Source: an uncultured Paracoccaceae bacterium (lineage in GTDB: Bacteria > Pseudomonadota > Alphaproteobacteria > Rhodobacterales > Rhodobacteraceae). From it: DNA of 64,000 nt. The translations under genes and the position numbers were made by a program. The DNA is taken from positions 29,999 to 93,998 of the forward strand of contig CAKZXZ010000177.1 of the NCBI GenBank assembly GCA_937883775.1, read 5' to 3'. Below are positions 30,526 through 40,607 of this stretch, one piece after another; position 1 is the stretch's first letter, and the number at the start of each line of letters is the position of its first letter. The notes under the pieces were generated by a model. It was not told the DNA's origin and ran no database searches. It saw nothing but the letters and a program-made list of their open reading frames with translations.

Positions 30526-32143
30526 AAAATTCAGGATCCGTCGAACCGGCGCACTGGGCTCTCCTGCGCGGGCAGATGCGCCTGTTCAAGACCCGGTTGA
30601 AGCACCTATCGCGTCGCCCACTCCGGCACCGGCACCGCAAGAAGCCAGCGTTGCTGGCCGCGCGGCACCTGCGCCCGCAGCGCCGCAAGACGCTGTCAAA
30701 GCCCCCGATCAGGCCACCGACCAAGACATCGACGCCATCCGCCACGAAGGACTGACCGGGCGTCAGCTACGCATGGCGCGTCGGGTCGCACAAAAGCATG
30801 GACTTGCCCCAACATCTGACTTTGATGCCGTCCGCTTGCTGCGGGCCAAGGGGATTGATCCGTTCCAACGCTCCAACATGTTGCAGCTTGTCGTTCCTGA
30901 TGACGGCAGCGATGAAACGCCGGTGCAACTGCCGCAAACAGTGCCGTCTGGAGACAACACGCTGCCCTCCACGGATCTGATGAGCAGCGCGAATGAACGC
31001 GTGAGCGGAATCGTGATGATCCAACGCGATATCGCCAAGCGACGCCGTCGCAAGATGGCCCTGCTGATCTCACGCATCAGCTTTTTCGTTTTCCTGCCGA
31101 CATTGCTGGCAGGCTATTATTTCTACATCATCGCCACACCGCTATATGCGACCAACTCTGAATTCATCATTCAACAGGCCGAAAGTGCAGGCGCCGGATC
31201 ACTGGGCAGCATGTTTGGCAGCTCGCAGCTGGCAACCGTACAGGACAGCATCGCCGTACAAGGCTATCTGACGTCCCGCGAAGCCATGCAGCGTCTCGAT
31301 GAAGACCTTGGCTTCAAGGCGCATTTTGCACGGGATGAAATCGACGCGATCCAGCGCCTTGCGCCTGATGCAACCGATGAACAGGCATATAAGCTTTATA
31401 AGCGCAATGTGAAGATCGGCTATGATCCAACCGAAGGCATCATCAAGATGGAGGTGATCGCCGCTGATCCAGAATCCTCCGAGGAATGGGCCCGCAAATT
31501 GATTTCCTACGCCGAAGCGCGGGTCGACAGCATCACGCAGCGGGTCCGCGAAGACCAGATGAAAGGGGCCCGGGAAAGCTTTGAGGAAGCTCTTGCAGAA
31601 CGCGACGCGGCCCTTGACCGGCTTGTTGAAATTCAACGCACAATCGAAACGATCGACCCGCTGACAGAGGTTGCAACAATCAACAGTCAGGTTGCGCAGC
31701 GTCAAACTGAACTGCAAGAGAAAGAGCTTCAACTTCAAGCTCTGCTCGACAACGCTCAACCAAACGCTGCACGTGTCGAAGGCGTCCGCGCCGATATCCG
31801 GCGTCTTGAGGCGCTCATCACGAGCTTGCGGACACAACTCACCGTCGCCAGCAATGACGGCGTGTCACTCGCAACCAAGAATGCCGAGCTACGCCGCGCC
31901 GAGATTGACCTGCAAACCCGTGACGGCTTGCTACAAGGGGCGCTCCAACAGATGGAGACCGCCCGGATCGAGGCAAACCGGCAGGTGCGCTATCTCTCGC
32001 TGGGCGTGTCTCCCACCGCACCCGATGAGGCCGCCTACCCCCGCAAATTCGAAAATACGCTTCTCGCCTTCATCATTTTTGCGGGTATCTATCTGATGGT
32101 CTCGCTCACTGCGTCGATCCTGCGCGAACAGGTTACATCCTAA
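30503..32143 (+). CDS. kpsE: Capsule polysaccharide export inner-membrane protein (KpsE/CtrB-like, PCP family)
   Basis: Ala/Pro-rich N-terminus, TM, long periplasmic coiled coil, C-terminal TM with a P-rich segment; start MTTKPKAKKFRIRRTG overlaps kpsT. Confidence 0.82.
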   Translation: MTTKPKAKKFRIRRTGALGSPARADAPVQDPVEAPIASPTPAPAPQEASVAGRAAPAPAAPQDAVKAPDQATDQDIDAIRHEGLTGRQLRMARRVAQKHGLAPTSDFDAVRLLRAKGIDPFQRSNMLQLVVPDDGSDETPVQLPQTVPSGDNTLPSTDLMSSANERVSGIVMIQRDIAKRRRRKMALLISRISFFVFLPTLLAGYYFYIIATPLYATNSEFIIQQAESAGAGSLGSMFGSSQLATVQDSIAVQGYLTSREAMQRLDEDLGFKAHFARDEIDAIQRLAPDATDEQAYKLYKRNVKIGYDPTEGIIKMEVIAADPESSEEWARKLISYAEARVDSITQRVREDQMKGARESFEEALAERDAALDRLVEIQRTIETIDPLTEVATINSQVAQRQTELQEKELQLQALLDNAQPNAARVEGVRADIRRLEALITSLRTQLTVASNDGVSLATKNAELRRAEIDLQTRDGLLQGALQQMETARIEANRQVRYLSLGVSPTAPDEAAYPRKFENTLLAFIIFAGIYLMVSLTASILREQVTS

Positions 32144-32977
32144 ATGAAAACTGTCGATATCCGCGGCCTTCAGGTCGGCAACGATCATCCCCTGACTGTC
32201 ATCGCGGGGCCATGCCAACTGGAAAGCGTGGATCACGCCCAGATGATTGCGGGCACCATGAAAGAGGTGTGCGCCCGGAACGGCGCACAGTTCATCTTCA
32301 AGGGCTCTTTTGACAAGGCCAACCGCACGTCTCTTTCGGGAAAACGCGGCCTTGGCATTGATGAAGGTCTGGCGGTGATGCAAGCGGTTGGCGACACGCT
32401 GCATGTCCCCACTTTGACCGACGTGCACACCGCCGACCAATGCGCCCCCGTCGCCCAGGTGTGCGACGTCCTGCAAATCCCAGCGTTCCTGTGCCGCCAG
32501 ACCGACCTGCTTTTGGCGGCAGCGCAAACCGGAGCTGCGATCAACGTCAAGAAAGGGCAGTTCCTGGCCCCTTGGGACATGGACAACGTCGCCGACAAGC
32601 TTGCCTCAACCGGCAATGAGCGGCTTTTGCTCACCGAGCGTGGCACATCGTTCGGCTACAACACACTCGTCGCCGATATGCGCGGATTGCCGCGTATGAT
32701 GCAGACCGGCTATCCGGTCGTGATGGATGCCACCCATTCGGTGCAACAACCCGGCGGACAGGGTGGCTCAAGCGGCGGTCAGCGTGAATTTGCGCCAGTT
32801 ATGGCGCGGTCTGCTGTGTCTTTGGGCATTGCTGCGGTTTTCATCGAAACGCACGAAGCCCCTGATACCGCGCCCTCTGACGGGCCGAACATGATTCCGC
32901 TCAGCCAGATGGACAGTTTGATTGAAACCCTGATGGCTTTCGATAGGTTGGCAAAGACCGATCCCATTCGTCTTTGA
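32144..32977 (+). CDS. kdsA: 3-deoxy-8-phosphooctulonate synthase
   Basis: AGPCQLES; FKGSFDKANRTS; TERGTSFGYNTLVADMRGL; MDATHSVQQPGG. Confidence 0.96.
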   Translation: MKTVDIRGLQVGNDHPLTVIAGPCQLESVDHAQMIAGTMKEVCARNGAQFIFKGSFDKANRTSLSGKRGLGIDEGLAVMQAVGDTLHVPTLTDVHTADQCAPVAQVCDVLQIPAFLCRQTDLLLAAAQTGAAINVKKGQFLAPWDMDNVADKLASTGNERLLLTERGTSFGYNTLVADMRGLPRMMQTGYPVVMDATHSVQQPGGQGGSSGGQREFAPVMARSAVSLGIAAVFIETHEAPDTAPSDGPNMIPLSQMDSLIETLMAFDRLAKTDPIRL

Positions 32978-32994
32978 AAAAGAGAGCCAATCCC

Positions 32995-34491
32995 GTGACC
33001 AAACCAGCGACTACTGTCACCCCGAACACTTGGACCTTCCTACGCGACGCAATGATAACGCCGACAGGTTTTCGCGAATATGACGCGCGCTGGAAATACC
33101 CCGAAGAGATCAATCTGGCGGGGATCACAGCCTTGGGTCTTGGCCTTGGCACGCAAATGCACAAGCGTGGCATCAAGCCCGAGATTGCCGTTGGCAATGA
33201 CTACCGCGACTACTCTTTATCGATCAAAAACGCACTGATGCTGGGGCTCATGCAGGCGGGCATCGCCGTCAAGGATATCGGCCCTGCCCTTTCGCCTATG
33301 GCCTATTTTGCACAGTTCCACCTCGACTTGCCAGCCGTTGCCATGGTCACCGCCAGCCACAATCCCAATGGCTGGACCGGCGTGAAGATGGGCTTTGATC
33401 GCCCCCTAACCCACGGCCCCGATGAGATGGGCGAGTTGCGCGATATCGTGTTGAACGGCGAAGGTGTCGCGCGCGAGGGCGGCTCTTACGAATTTATCGA
33501 CGGCATGCGCGAAGCCTATCTGGATGACCTCGTGGGTGATTTCAAAATGACCCGCAAGCTCAAGGTCGTTTGCGCGACAGGCAACGGGACCGCTTCGGCC
33601 TTCGCACCGGATGTCTTTGAACGCCTGGGCGTCGAAATTGTGCCCTCTCACAACGAGCTGGACTACACGTTTCCCAACTACAACCCGAACCCCGAAGCCA
33701 TGGAAATGCTGCACGATATGTCTGATAGCGTGAAGGCCTCAGGCGCGGATTTTGCGCTCGGGTTTGACGGCGACGGCGACCGCTGCGGCGTTGTCGACAA
33801 CGAGGGCGAAGAGATTTTTGCCGATAAGGTCGGCGTCATCATGGCCCGTGACCTGGCTAAGATTTACCCCGGTTCCACCTTCGTGGCCGATGTGAAATCC
33901 ACAGGCCTTTTCGCATCAGATCCAGAGCTGCAAAAGCACGGCGTCAAAGCCGATTACTGGAAAACCGGTCACAGCCATATGAAGCGGCGCGTCCGAGAAA
34001 TCGGCGCGCTGGCAGGTTTTGAGAAATCGGGCCACTACTTCCTCGCCGAACCTATCGGGCGCGGCTACGACTGCGGCATGCGCGTCGCGGTCGAAATCTG
34101 CAAACTAATGGACCGCAACCCCGATATGTCCATGTCTGATCTGCGCAAAGCCTTGCCGCAGACCTTCGCAACGCCCACGATGTCGCCCTACTGCGCCGAC
34201 TTGGAGAAATACGATGTGCTGGAGCGACTTGTCGCCAAGCTCGTCGCCAAACATGAGGCGGGCGAGACCATTGCAGACCGAAAGATCGCGCAGGTCGTCA
34301 CCGTCAACGGCGCCCGCGTGATCCTGGATAACGGCGCGTGGGGATTGGTACGCGCATCGTCCAATACGCCCAATCTGGTGGTGGTCTGCGAAAGCCCCGA
34401 AAGCGATGCCGAGATGCGGGCAATTTTTGCCGACATCGACGCAGTCATTCGCACCGAATCCTCGGTCGGCGACTACGATCAGACGATCTGA
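32995..34491 (+). CDS. Phosphomannomutase/phosphoglucomutase
   Basis: VTASHNPNGWTGVK phosphoserine loop; GFDGDGDRCGVVD metal loop; EKSGHYF sugar loop. GTG start at 32995 is a choice. Confidence 0.92.
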   Translation: MTKPATTVTPNTWTFLRDAMITPTGFREYDARWKYPEEINLAGITALGLGLGTQMHKRGIKPEIAVGNDYRDYSLSIKNALMLGLMQAGIAVKDIGPALSPMAYFAQFHLDLPAVAMVTASHNPNGWTGVKMGFDRPLTHGPDEMGELRDIVLNGEGVAREGGSYEFIDGMREAYLDDLVGDFKMTRKLKVVCATGNGTASAFAPDVFERLGVEIVPSHNELDYTFPNYNPNPEAMEMLHDMSDSVKASGADFALGFDGDGDRCGVVDNEGEEIFADKVGVIMARDLAKIYPGSTFVADVKSTGLFASDPELQKHGVKADYWKTGHSHMKRRVREIGALAGFEKSGHYFLAEPIGRGYDCGMRVAVEICKLMDRNPDMSMSDLRKALPQTFATPTMSPYCADLEKYDVLERLVAKLVAKHEAGETIADRKIAQVVTVNGARVILDNGAWGLVRASSNTPNLVVVCESPESDAEMRAIFADIDAVIRTESSVGDYDQTI

Positions 34492-34549
34492 CATTTACAC
34501 GCCGCCCCAAGCGCTTATTCTGACCGCAAATTGATGCGGACCTCATTTT

Positions 34550-35881
34550 ATGCGCTTGTTTTTGACCCTCGCCTTATGTCTCTGCTTGTGCATTTTCCTG
34601 CCGCCTGCAGGTACTGCACAAGAAACCATTGAACAGCCCACCGGCACGATCACAGTCGAGGATAGCACCGCTCAAGATGCAGCGATCGCAAGCCGTATTC
34701 GCGGTATCCTGAACGAGCTGGAGGGTTATCGCGACGTCACCGTGACCGTCTCTAACGGCATTGTCACATTGCGCGGCACGACACTTGATGCAGTCGCAGC
34801 CGACCGTCTGACCGATCTGGCCGGTCGTGTTGAAGGCGTCGTTGCAATTGAAAACAACGTGCTTGAAACCACAGATGTGGTTGAACGCCTGAACCCCGCG
34901 GTCGAGCGGTTTCAGGCTCGGTTCAGCCAGCTGGTCGCTTTCATACCGCTCGCGCTGATTGCTTTGCTGGCATTTTTGATCGTTCTTGTCGCAGGCATCG
35001 TGATCGCTCGGATGCGCCAACCCTGGGACAGGCTCGCTCCGAACAAATTCATCGCCAACATTTACCGTCAGTTGGTCCGGCTGGCCTTCATGATCGGCGG
35101 ACTTGTCGTCGCGCTTGATATCCTCAACGCGACAGCACTGCTGTCCACCATCCTCGGTGCGGCCGGTATCGTTGGTCTGGCCATCGGTTTTGCCGTGCGC
35201 GACACGGTCGAGAACTTTATCGCCTCGATCATGCTGTCGATCCGCCAGCCGTTCCGCCCCAATGACACCGTCGAAATCGAAGGCGATATCGGTAAAGTGA
35301 TCCGCCTTACTAGCCGCGCAACGATCCTGCTGAGCTTTGATGGCAACCACATCCACATTCCCAATGCGACCGTCTTCAAAAGCCGTATCGTCAATTACAC
35401 CCGCAATGATGAACGCCGCTTTCTGTTCGATCTGGGCATCGCGCCGGACGAAGACTTTGCAACAGCGCGCGACATTGCACAGAAAACCATCGAAAACCTG
35501 CCTTTCGTGTTGCCAGAGCCTGCACCCAACTGCTGGGTCGAAGGCATCGGTGACAGCACCGTCACCTTGCGCGTCACCGGTTGGATCGCCCAGCACGAAA
35601 CCAGCTTCGTAGCTGCACGCGGCGAGGCCATTCGCATGGTCATGGCCGCCCTCACCGCCAACGACATCGCAATGCCCGAGCCAACGTACCGTCTCATCAG
35701 CGACCTGGGCGATGCGGCACCCACCTCGGACACCACTAAAAAGGCACCTGCCAAACCTGTCGCAGCAGAGCCAACAGAGGTCAGCGCGACAGCCGATAAG
35801 GAGCTGTCCAAGATCATCGACGATGAACGCAGCGCGCAGGCAGAGAGTGACCTGCTCGACCGCGACGCCGAGCGGGAATAA
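34550..35881 (+). CDS. MscS-type mechanosensitive ion channel with N-terminal BON-like domain
   Basis: GIVTLRGTTLDAVAADRL (BON); AGIVGLAIGFAVRDTVENFIASIML (MscS TM3). Confidence 0.92.
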   Translation: MRLFLTLALCLCLCIFLPPAGTAQETIEQPTGTITVEDSTAQDAAIASRIRGILNELEGYRDVTVTVSNGIVTLRGTTLDAVAADRLTDLAGRVEGVVAIENNVLETTDVVERLNPAVERFQARFSQLVAFIPLALIALLAFLIVLVAGIVIARMRQPWDRLAPNKFIANIYRQLVRLAFMIGGLVVALDILNATALLSTILGAAGIVGLAIGFAVRDTVENFIASIMLSIRQPFRPNDTVEIEGDIGKVIRLTSRATILLSFDGNHIHIPNATVFKSRIVNYTRNDERRFLFDLGIAPDEDFATARDIAQKTIENLPFVLPEPAPNCWVEGIGDSTVTLRVTGWIAQHETSFVAARGEAIRMVMAALTANDIAMPEPTYRLISDLGDAAPTSDTTKKAPAKPVAAEPTEVSATADKELSKIIDDERSAQAESDLLDRDAERE

Positions 35882-35950
35882 CTCTGTCTGCACTTTTTGC
35901 GAAAACGCACTTGATTACCCCCCGCAGCCTGCGTATTTAGCCGCCTACGT

Positions 35951-36025
35951 TGGGGTGTAGCCAAGCGGTAAGGCATCGGTTTTTGGTACCGTGTATCGTA
36001 GGTTCGAATCCTACCACCCCAGCCA
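35951..36025 (+). tRNA. tRNA-Gln(TTG), 3' CCA encoded
   Basis: TGGGGTG...CACCCCA-G-CCA acceptor; anticodon loop TT-TTG-GT; GTAGG-TTCGAAT-CCTAC T arm. Confidence 0.95.
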
Positions 36026-36148
36026 CTTTCTTCCCGATGAACCGGTTAAAAAAGCGCCCTCCAAGTGCTTGACACCGCCTTGCGCACTTCCCATCGTGAG
36101 GCGTCACAATTTTTGCCAAAGCGCAGAATTGTCAAATGGGAGGACTAC

Positions 36149-37135
36149 ATGACAAATTTTAAACTTGGCCGCCGCGCCGTGATGGCCGCTGCCATTGCGA
36201 TGCTTGGTTTTACCGCTCCGGCACACGCCGACGGTCATCAGGTCGTCGACAGCATTCACTTCCTGATCCCCGGCGGTGCCGGTGGCGGTTGGGACGGCAC
36301 GGCACGCGGCACAGGTGAGGCTCTGACGAACGCGGGCCTTGTGGGCACTGCATCCTATGAAAACATGTCCGGCGGCGGCGGTGGTAAAGCCATCGGCTAT
36401 CTTATTGAAAATGCCGAAAGCAACCACGGCACGCTTATGGTCAACTCGACCCCGATCGTGATCCGCTCATTGACAGGCGTGTTCCCCCAAAGCTTCCGGG
36501 ATCTCACACTGATCGCAGGCACCATTGGTGACTACGCCGCTATCGTTGTGGGCAAAGACAGCCCCATCAACACCATGGAAGACCTTCTGGCCGCCTATGA
36601 CGCTGACCCCAACAACACTGCCATCGGCGGTGGCTCGGTGCCTGGCGGTATGGACCACCTTGTGGCGGCAATGGTGATGGAATCAGCAGGACGGGATGCG
36701 TTGGGCGTGAAATACATCCCCTATGACGCAGGCGGCAAAGCCATGGCAGCCCTGCTGTCAGGCGAGATTGCAGCCCTTTCGACGGGGTTCTCCGAAGCTG
36801 TTGATCTGGCCAATGCGGGCGAAGTGAAAATCATCGGTGTCACCGCCGATGAGCGCGTCGGCGCTGCCGAGGACGCGATGACCATGAAAGAGCAAGGCAT
36901 CGACATGACCTTCGTCAACTGGCGTGGGTTCTTTGGCGCACCAGGCCTGCCCGAAGAAAAGGTCACGGCCTATCAGGACGCGATCATGAAGATGTACGAC
37001 ACCCCCGAGTGGGAAGAAGTGCGCGCACGCAACGGTTGGGTCAATATCCACAACAGCGGCGATGATTTTCAGGCCTTCCTTGAAGAGCAGGAAAAGGTCA
37101 TCGGCGATTTGATGAAGAAGCTGGGCTTCCTCTAG
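36149..37135 (+). CDS. tctC: Tripartite tricarboxylate transporter substrate-binding protein
   Basis: Signal MTNFKLGRRAVMAAAIAMLGFTAPAHA; FLIPGGAGGGWDGTARGTGEAL; followed by tctB and tctA. Confidence 0.92.
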   Translation: MTNFKLGRRAVMAAAIAMLGFTAPAHADGHQVVDSIHFLIPGGAGGGWDGTARGTGEALTNAGLVGTASYENMSGGGGGKAIGYLIENAESNHGTLMVNSTPIVIRSLTGVFPQSFRDLTLIAGTIGDYAAIVVGKDSPINTMEDLLAAYDADPNNTAIGGGSVPGGMDHLVAAMVMESAGRDALGVKYIPYDAGGKAMAALLSGEIAALSTGFSEAVDLANAGEVKIIGVTADERVGAAEDAMTMKEQGIDMTFVNWRGFFGAPGLPEEKVTAYQDAIMKMYDTPEWEEVRARNGWVNIHNSGDDFQAFLEEQEKVIGDLMKKLGFL

Positions 37136-37148
37136 AAACACCCTCTAA

Positions 37149-37180
37149 GCGGGGCGTGAACCACATCACGCCCCGCTTTT
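37149..37180 (+). terminator. Intra-operon rho-independent (partial) terminator between tctC and tctB
   Basis: GCGGGGCGTGA-ACCACA-TCACGCCCCGC-TTTT, perfect 11-bp stem. Confidence 0.85.
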
Positions 37181-37208
37181 CTTTTCCCTACTCGCACCGG
37201 AGGGCATC

Positions 37209-37694
37209 ATGGCGCTGGATCGCTGGATTGCACTTGTTTTGCTCGGCATCTGCCTGATCTACGGGTATGCGGCTTGGTTCACGATGGACGATGCACTCGC
37301 ACCCTTCATGCGGCGCAACCCAATCTGGCCCTCGACCTTTCCAAAGGTGCTTTCGGTCCTTGCGATCGTTGCAGCCCTCGTCATCCTGCTTGGGATCGAA
37401 AAAAGCGAACAGAAAATCGGTGACATCGATTATCGCCGCCTTGGAGATTACAAAATAGGTCAGGCCCTGATGCTTCTGGGCCTCATGGTGGCTTACGCCC
37501 TTTTGCTGCGCCCGGCGGGTTTCCTGTTTTCCACAGTTGGCTTCCTTGTCGGTGGGTCCTTCATTCTGGGCGAACGACGCTGGATCATGATGCTGTTGGT
37601 ATCAGGCATCGCAACCGGCATCGTGTGGTATCTGGTCCAAGTCGTTCTGGGCATTTTCCTGCGCCCGCTGCCCGGCTTTCTGGTAGGAGGCTGA
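37209..37694 (+). CDS. tctB: Tripartite tricarboxylate transporter small permease (TctB)
   Basis: 161 aa with 4 TM segments, between tctC and tctA. Confidence 0.9.
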   Translation: MALDRWIALVLLGICLIYGYAAWFTMDDALAPFMRRNPIWPSTFPKVLSVLAIVAALVILLGIEKSEQKIGDIDYRRLGDYKIGQALMLLGLMVAYALLLRPAGFLFSTVGFLVGGSFILGERRWIMMLLVSGIATGIVWYLVQVVLGIFLRPLPGFLVGG

Positions 37695-37695
37695 C

Positions 37696-39207
37696 ATGCT
37701 CGAAGGACTTCTGATTGGCCTGCAAACGGCGCTCTCGCTGCAAAACCTTCTGATGGTGATCGGCGGCTGCCTGATCGGTACATTTATCGGCATGCTACCC
37801 GGCCTTGGGCCGATGTCGATCATCGCGATCATGATCCCCGTCGCCATATCGATGGGCGATCCCTCCGCCGCGCTGATCCTGCTCGCAGGTGTCTATTACG
37901 GGGCCATCTTCGGCGGCTCCACCTCGTCGATCCTGCTCAATGCGCCGGGTGTCGCGGGCACTGTAGCTTCCAGTTTCGACGGCTATCCGATGGCACGGCA
38001 AGGCAAGGCGGGCAAGGCGCTGACCATCGCCGCTATTGCAAGCTTTGCAGGCGGCACCATCGGCGCATTGCTTTTGATGGTTTTCGCACCGATGCTGTCA
38101 TCGGTCGCACTGTTGTTTCATTCAGCGGAATACTTCGCACTGATGGTCGTCGGCCTCTCGGCCATCGCCGCGTTTGCTGGCACGGGGCAAGTCGCCAAGG
38201 CAATGCTAATGACACTGCTTGGCCTCATCATGGCAACGGTCGGTGAAGGTGCGCTGTTCAATCAACCGCGCTTCACGATGGGGCTGATGGACCTGCAATC
38301 GGGGTTTGGCTTTATCACGCTGGCCATGGCCATGTTTGCCCTGCCCGAGGCACTGTTTCTTGTTCTGAAGCCAAAAGACGCAGGCTCGGCAGATGGCGAA
38401 ATCAAAGATCTCCGCATCACGCGACAGGAAGCAAAATCCATCGCACCCGTGATCGGACGCCAATCAATCCAAGGCTTTTTCATCGGTGTTCTGCCGGGCG
38501 CCGGCGCAACCATCGCCTCCTTTTTGGGCTATGCCGTTGAACGCAACATCGCCCCCAAGAAAGAACAGGAAGAGTTCGGCAAAGGCTCGATCAAAGGCCT
38601 CGCCGCTCCTGAAACCGCCAATAACGCAGCTTGCACAGGCTCTTTCGTGCCGCTCCTCACCCTCGGCATCCCCGGCTCGGGCACCACAGCGATCCTGTTG
38701 GGCGCGCTGATCGCGCTAAACGTCACGCCCGGCCCGCGCCTGATGCTGGACGAGCCTCAGGTCTTCTGGGCTGTCATCATGTCGATGTTCATCGGCAATC
38801 TGGTACTGTTGATCCTGAACCTGCCGCTGATCCCGTACATCGCCAAAGTGCTGTCGGTGCCGCGCAACTACCTGATCCCGTTCATCTTGTTCTTCACCCT
38901 GATGGGCGCCTATATCGGCCAGAACAACGCGACTGAACTGCTTTTGCTGGTCGGGTTCGGCATCTTCGCGACGATCCTGCGCTTTGCAGATTACCCGCTC
39001 GCCCCGCTTCTGATCGGCTTCATTCTGGGCGGCATGCTCGAGGATAACTTCTCCCGCTCGATGCAGCTTTATGACGGCGTGTCCTTTATCTGGGAACGCC
39101 CGATGACCCTTGGCCTGCTGGTGATCGCAATCCTTCTGGTCATCCTGCCCAGCTACCGCGCCCGCCGCGCCAAGATGCGCGCACAAGGTGTGGCTGACGG
39201 CGATTGA
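37696..39207 (+). CDS. tctA: Tripartite tricarboxylate transporter large permease (TctA)
   Basis: GTFIGMLPGLGPMSIIAIMIP; GAIFGGSTSSILLNAPG; GSGTTAILLGAL. Confidence 0.96.
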   Translation: MLEGLLIGLQTALSLQNLLMVIGGCLIGTFIGMLPGLGPMSIIAIMIPVAISMGDPSAALILLAGVYYGAIFGGSTSSILLNAPGVAGTVASSFDGYPMARQGKAGKALTIAAIASFAGGTIGALLLMVFAPMLSSVALLFHSAEYFALMVVGLSAIAAFAGTGQVAKAMLMTLLGLIMATVGEGALFNQPRFTMGLMDLQSGFGFITLAMAMFALPEALFLVLKPKDAGSADGEIKDLRITRQEAKSIAPVIGRQSIQGFFIGVLPGAGATIASFLGYAVERNIAPKKEQEEFGKGSIKGLAAPETANNAACTGSFVPLLTLGIPGSGTTAILLGALIALNVTPGPRLMLDEPQVFWAVIMSMFIGNLVLLILNLPLIPYIAKVLSVPRNYLIPFILFFTLMGAYIGQNNATELLLLVGFGIFATILRFADYPLAPLLIGFILGGMLEDNFSRSMQLYDGVSFIWERPMTLGLLVIAILLVILPSYRARRAKMRAQGVADGD

Positions 39208-39209
39208 TC

Positions 39210-40607
39210 TTACGCTGGTTCGACAATCCGAAGCGGTTGCCGGACCGGCTGAACAGCTGATTTAGGCAGTCGCAGAAAAATCATCGCCGAGTTGTGAATG
39301 TCATTGTGCTTAAGCGTCGCAGCAAGTTGACCCGGCGCGCATGTCAGGATCTTCTGATTGGCACGCTGTGCGTCAGCGACGATTTCAATCTCAACCAATT
39401 TGCCAAATGCGGACCCGCGCAGTTTCTGCTCGATCATCGGCGCTGATGACACGGCCATGTAAAGCGCAACACAAGCACCCGGTTTCAATTGCGCCAGCCA
39501 ATCGGGCGCATGAGGACCGTCATCCAGATGTCCCGTGGTCAGGACCAACTGGTCGATCTCTCCCCGCTCGGTCAGCATCTGGCCCGATGCAGCCGCTGCA
39601 CCACTGGCCGCAGTCACACCCGGCACGATCTCCACCGCGATACCAGCCTCCTCAAGAGCGGCCAATTCTTCGGCGCCACGGGCGAAAATACCCGGATCAC
39701 CACATTTCAAACGCACAACGCGTTGCCCGTGCTGGGCTGCGCTCACCAGCATGTTGGTGATCTTGGATTGTGGCCATGCGTGACAGCCTGGCTTCTTGCC
39801 AACATAAACGCGCTCTGCATCCCGGCGGGCCAACTCAAGGATCTCCGGATCAACCAGGCGATCGTAAAAGATCACATCTGCTTCTTGCAGGCGCTGCACA
39901 CCCCGCAGGGTAATCAGGTCTTTCGCACCTGGCCCTGCGCCAACCAAGGCGACGCTGCCACCAGCGCTTTGTCCCACATCACCGGTCTGGATCGCGTCCT
40001 TGATAAGCCGCGCCGCCTCCCGCTCGGACCCGCGCGCGAACGCTTTGCGCGGCGCACCTTTGAAAACCCACCGCCACAGGTCGCGCCGGTCACGCGGCGC
40101 AAGACGGGCCATGGCCGCATGGCGCAACCGTCCCGCCAAAGCCGCCAATTCCCCCAAGCGCGGCTCAAGTGCTTGCTCCATCTGCGTCTTGATCTGACGG
40201 GCAAGAACGGGCGCCGTTCCTTCGGTGCCGATGGCGATAACGACCGGGTCACGATCCACAATCGAGGGTGTCAGCGCATCGCAAAGCGCCGGTTGATCGA
40301 CCACATTCACCGTGGCACCCCCCAGTTTTGCCAAGCTATGCAAAGCCATATCCGCACCAGGGCAACCAGTGGCGACAAAAGCCAGTGTGCTGCCTTCAAA
40401 GCTTTGAGGCGTTGGTGCCTGTGTGCAATGCACAATACGCCCGGCATCCGCCAAACCAGCCAACTCGTCTTCCAACTCCGGGGCCAACACCTCGATCCGG
40501 GCTTCGGTTTTCAGGATAAGCCGGGTCTTTTGCGCAGCCTGTTCGCCGCCACCCGCGATGACGACCTTGCGGTCTTTCATCTGCAAAAACATTGGGAATG
40601 TCTTCAT
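39210..40607 (-). CDS. cysG: Siroheme synthase (multifunctional CysG)
   Basis: MKTFPMFLQMKDRKVVIAGGGEQAAQKTRLIL (dehydrogenase/chelatase) plus VALVGAGPGAKDLITLRGVQRLQEADVIFYDRLV (uroporphyrinogen-III methyltransferase). Confidence 0.94.
   Translation of the reverse strand: MKTFPMFLQMKDRKVVIAGGGEQAAQKTRLILKTEARIEVLAPELEDELAGLADAGRIVHCTQAPTPQSFEGSTLAFVATGCPGADMALHSLAKLGGATVNVVDQPALCDALTPSIVDRDPVVIAIGTEGTAPVLARQIKTQMEQALEPRLGELAALAGRLRHAAMARLAPRDRRDLWRWVFKGAPRKAFARGSEREAARLIKDAIQTGDVGQSAGGSVALVGAGPGAKDLITLRGVQRLQEADVIFYDRLVDPEILELARRDAERVYVGKKPGCHAWPQSKITNMLVSAAQHGQRVVRLKCGDPGIFARGAEELAALEEAGIAVEIVPGVTAASGAAAASGQMLTERGEIDQLVLTTGHLDDGPHAPDWLAQLKPGACVALYMAVSSAPMIEQKLRGSAFGKLVEIEIVADAQRANQKILTCAPGQLAATLKHNDIHNSAMIFLRLPKSAVQPVRQPLRIVEPA

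Noticed and set aside
34574-35893. Minus-strand ORF of 439 aa opposite the MscS gene
   Set aside because: Cys/Asp/Gln-rich frame complementary to a clear MscS protein; no own motifs.
35951-37135. tRNA-Gln as attachment site for an integrated element
   Set aside because: No integrase, phage genes or obvious duplicate of the tRNA 3' end in the window; downstream genes are an ordinary TTT transporter.
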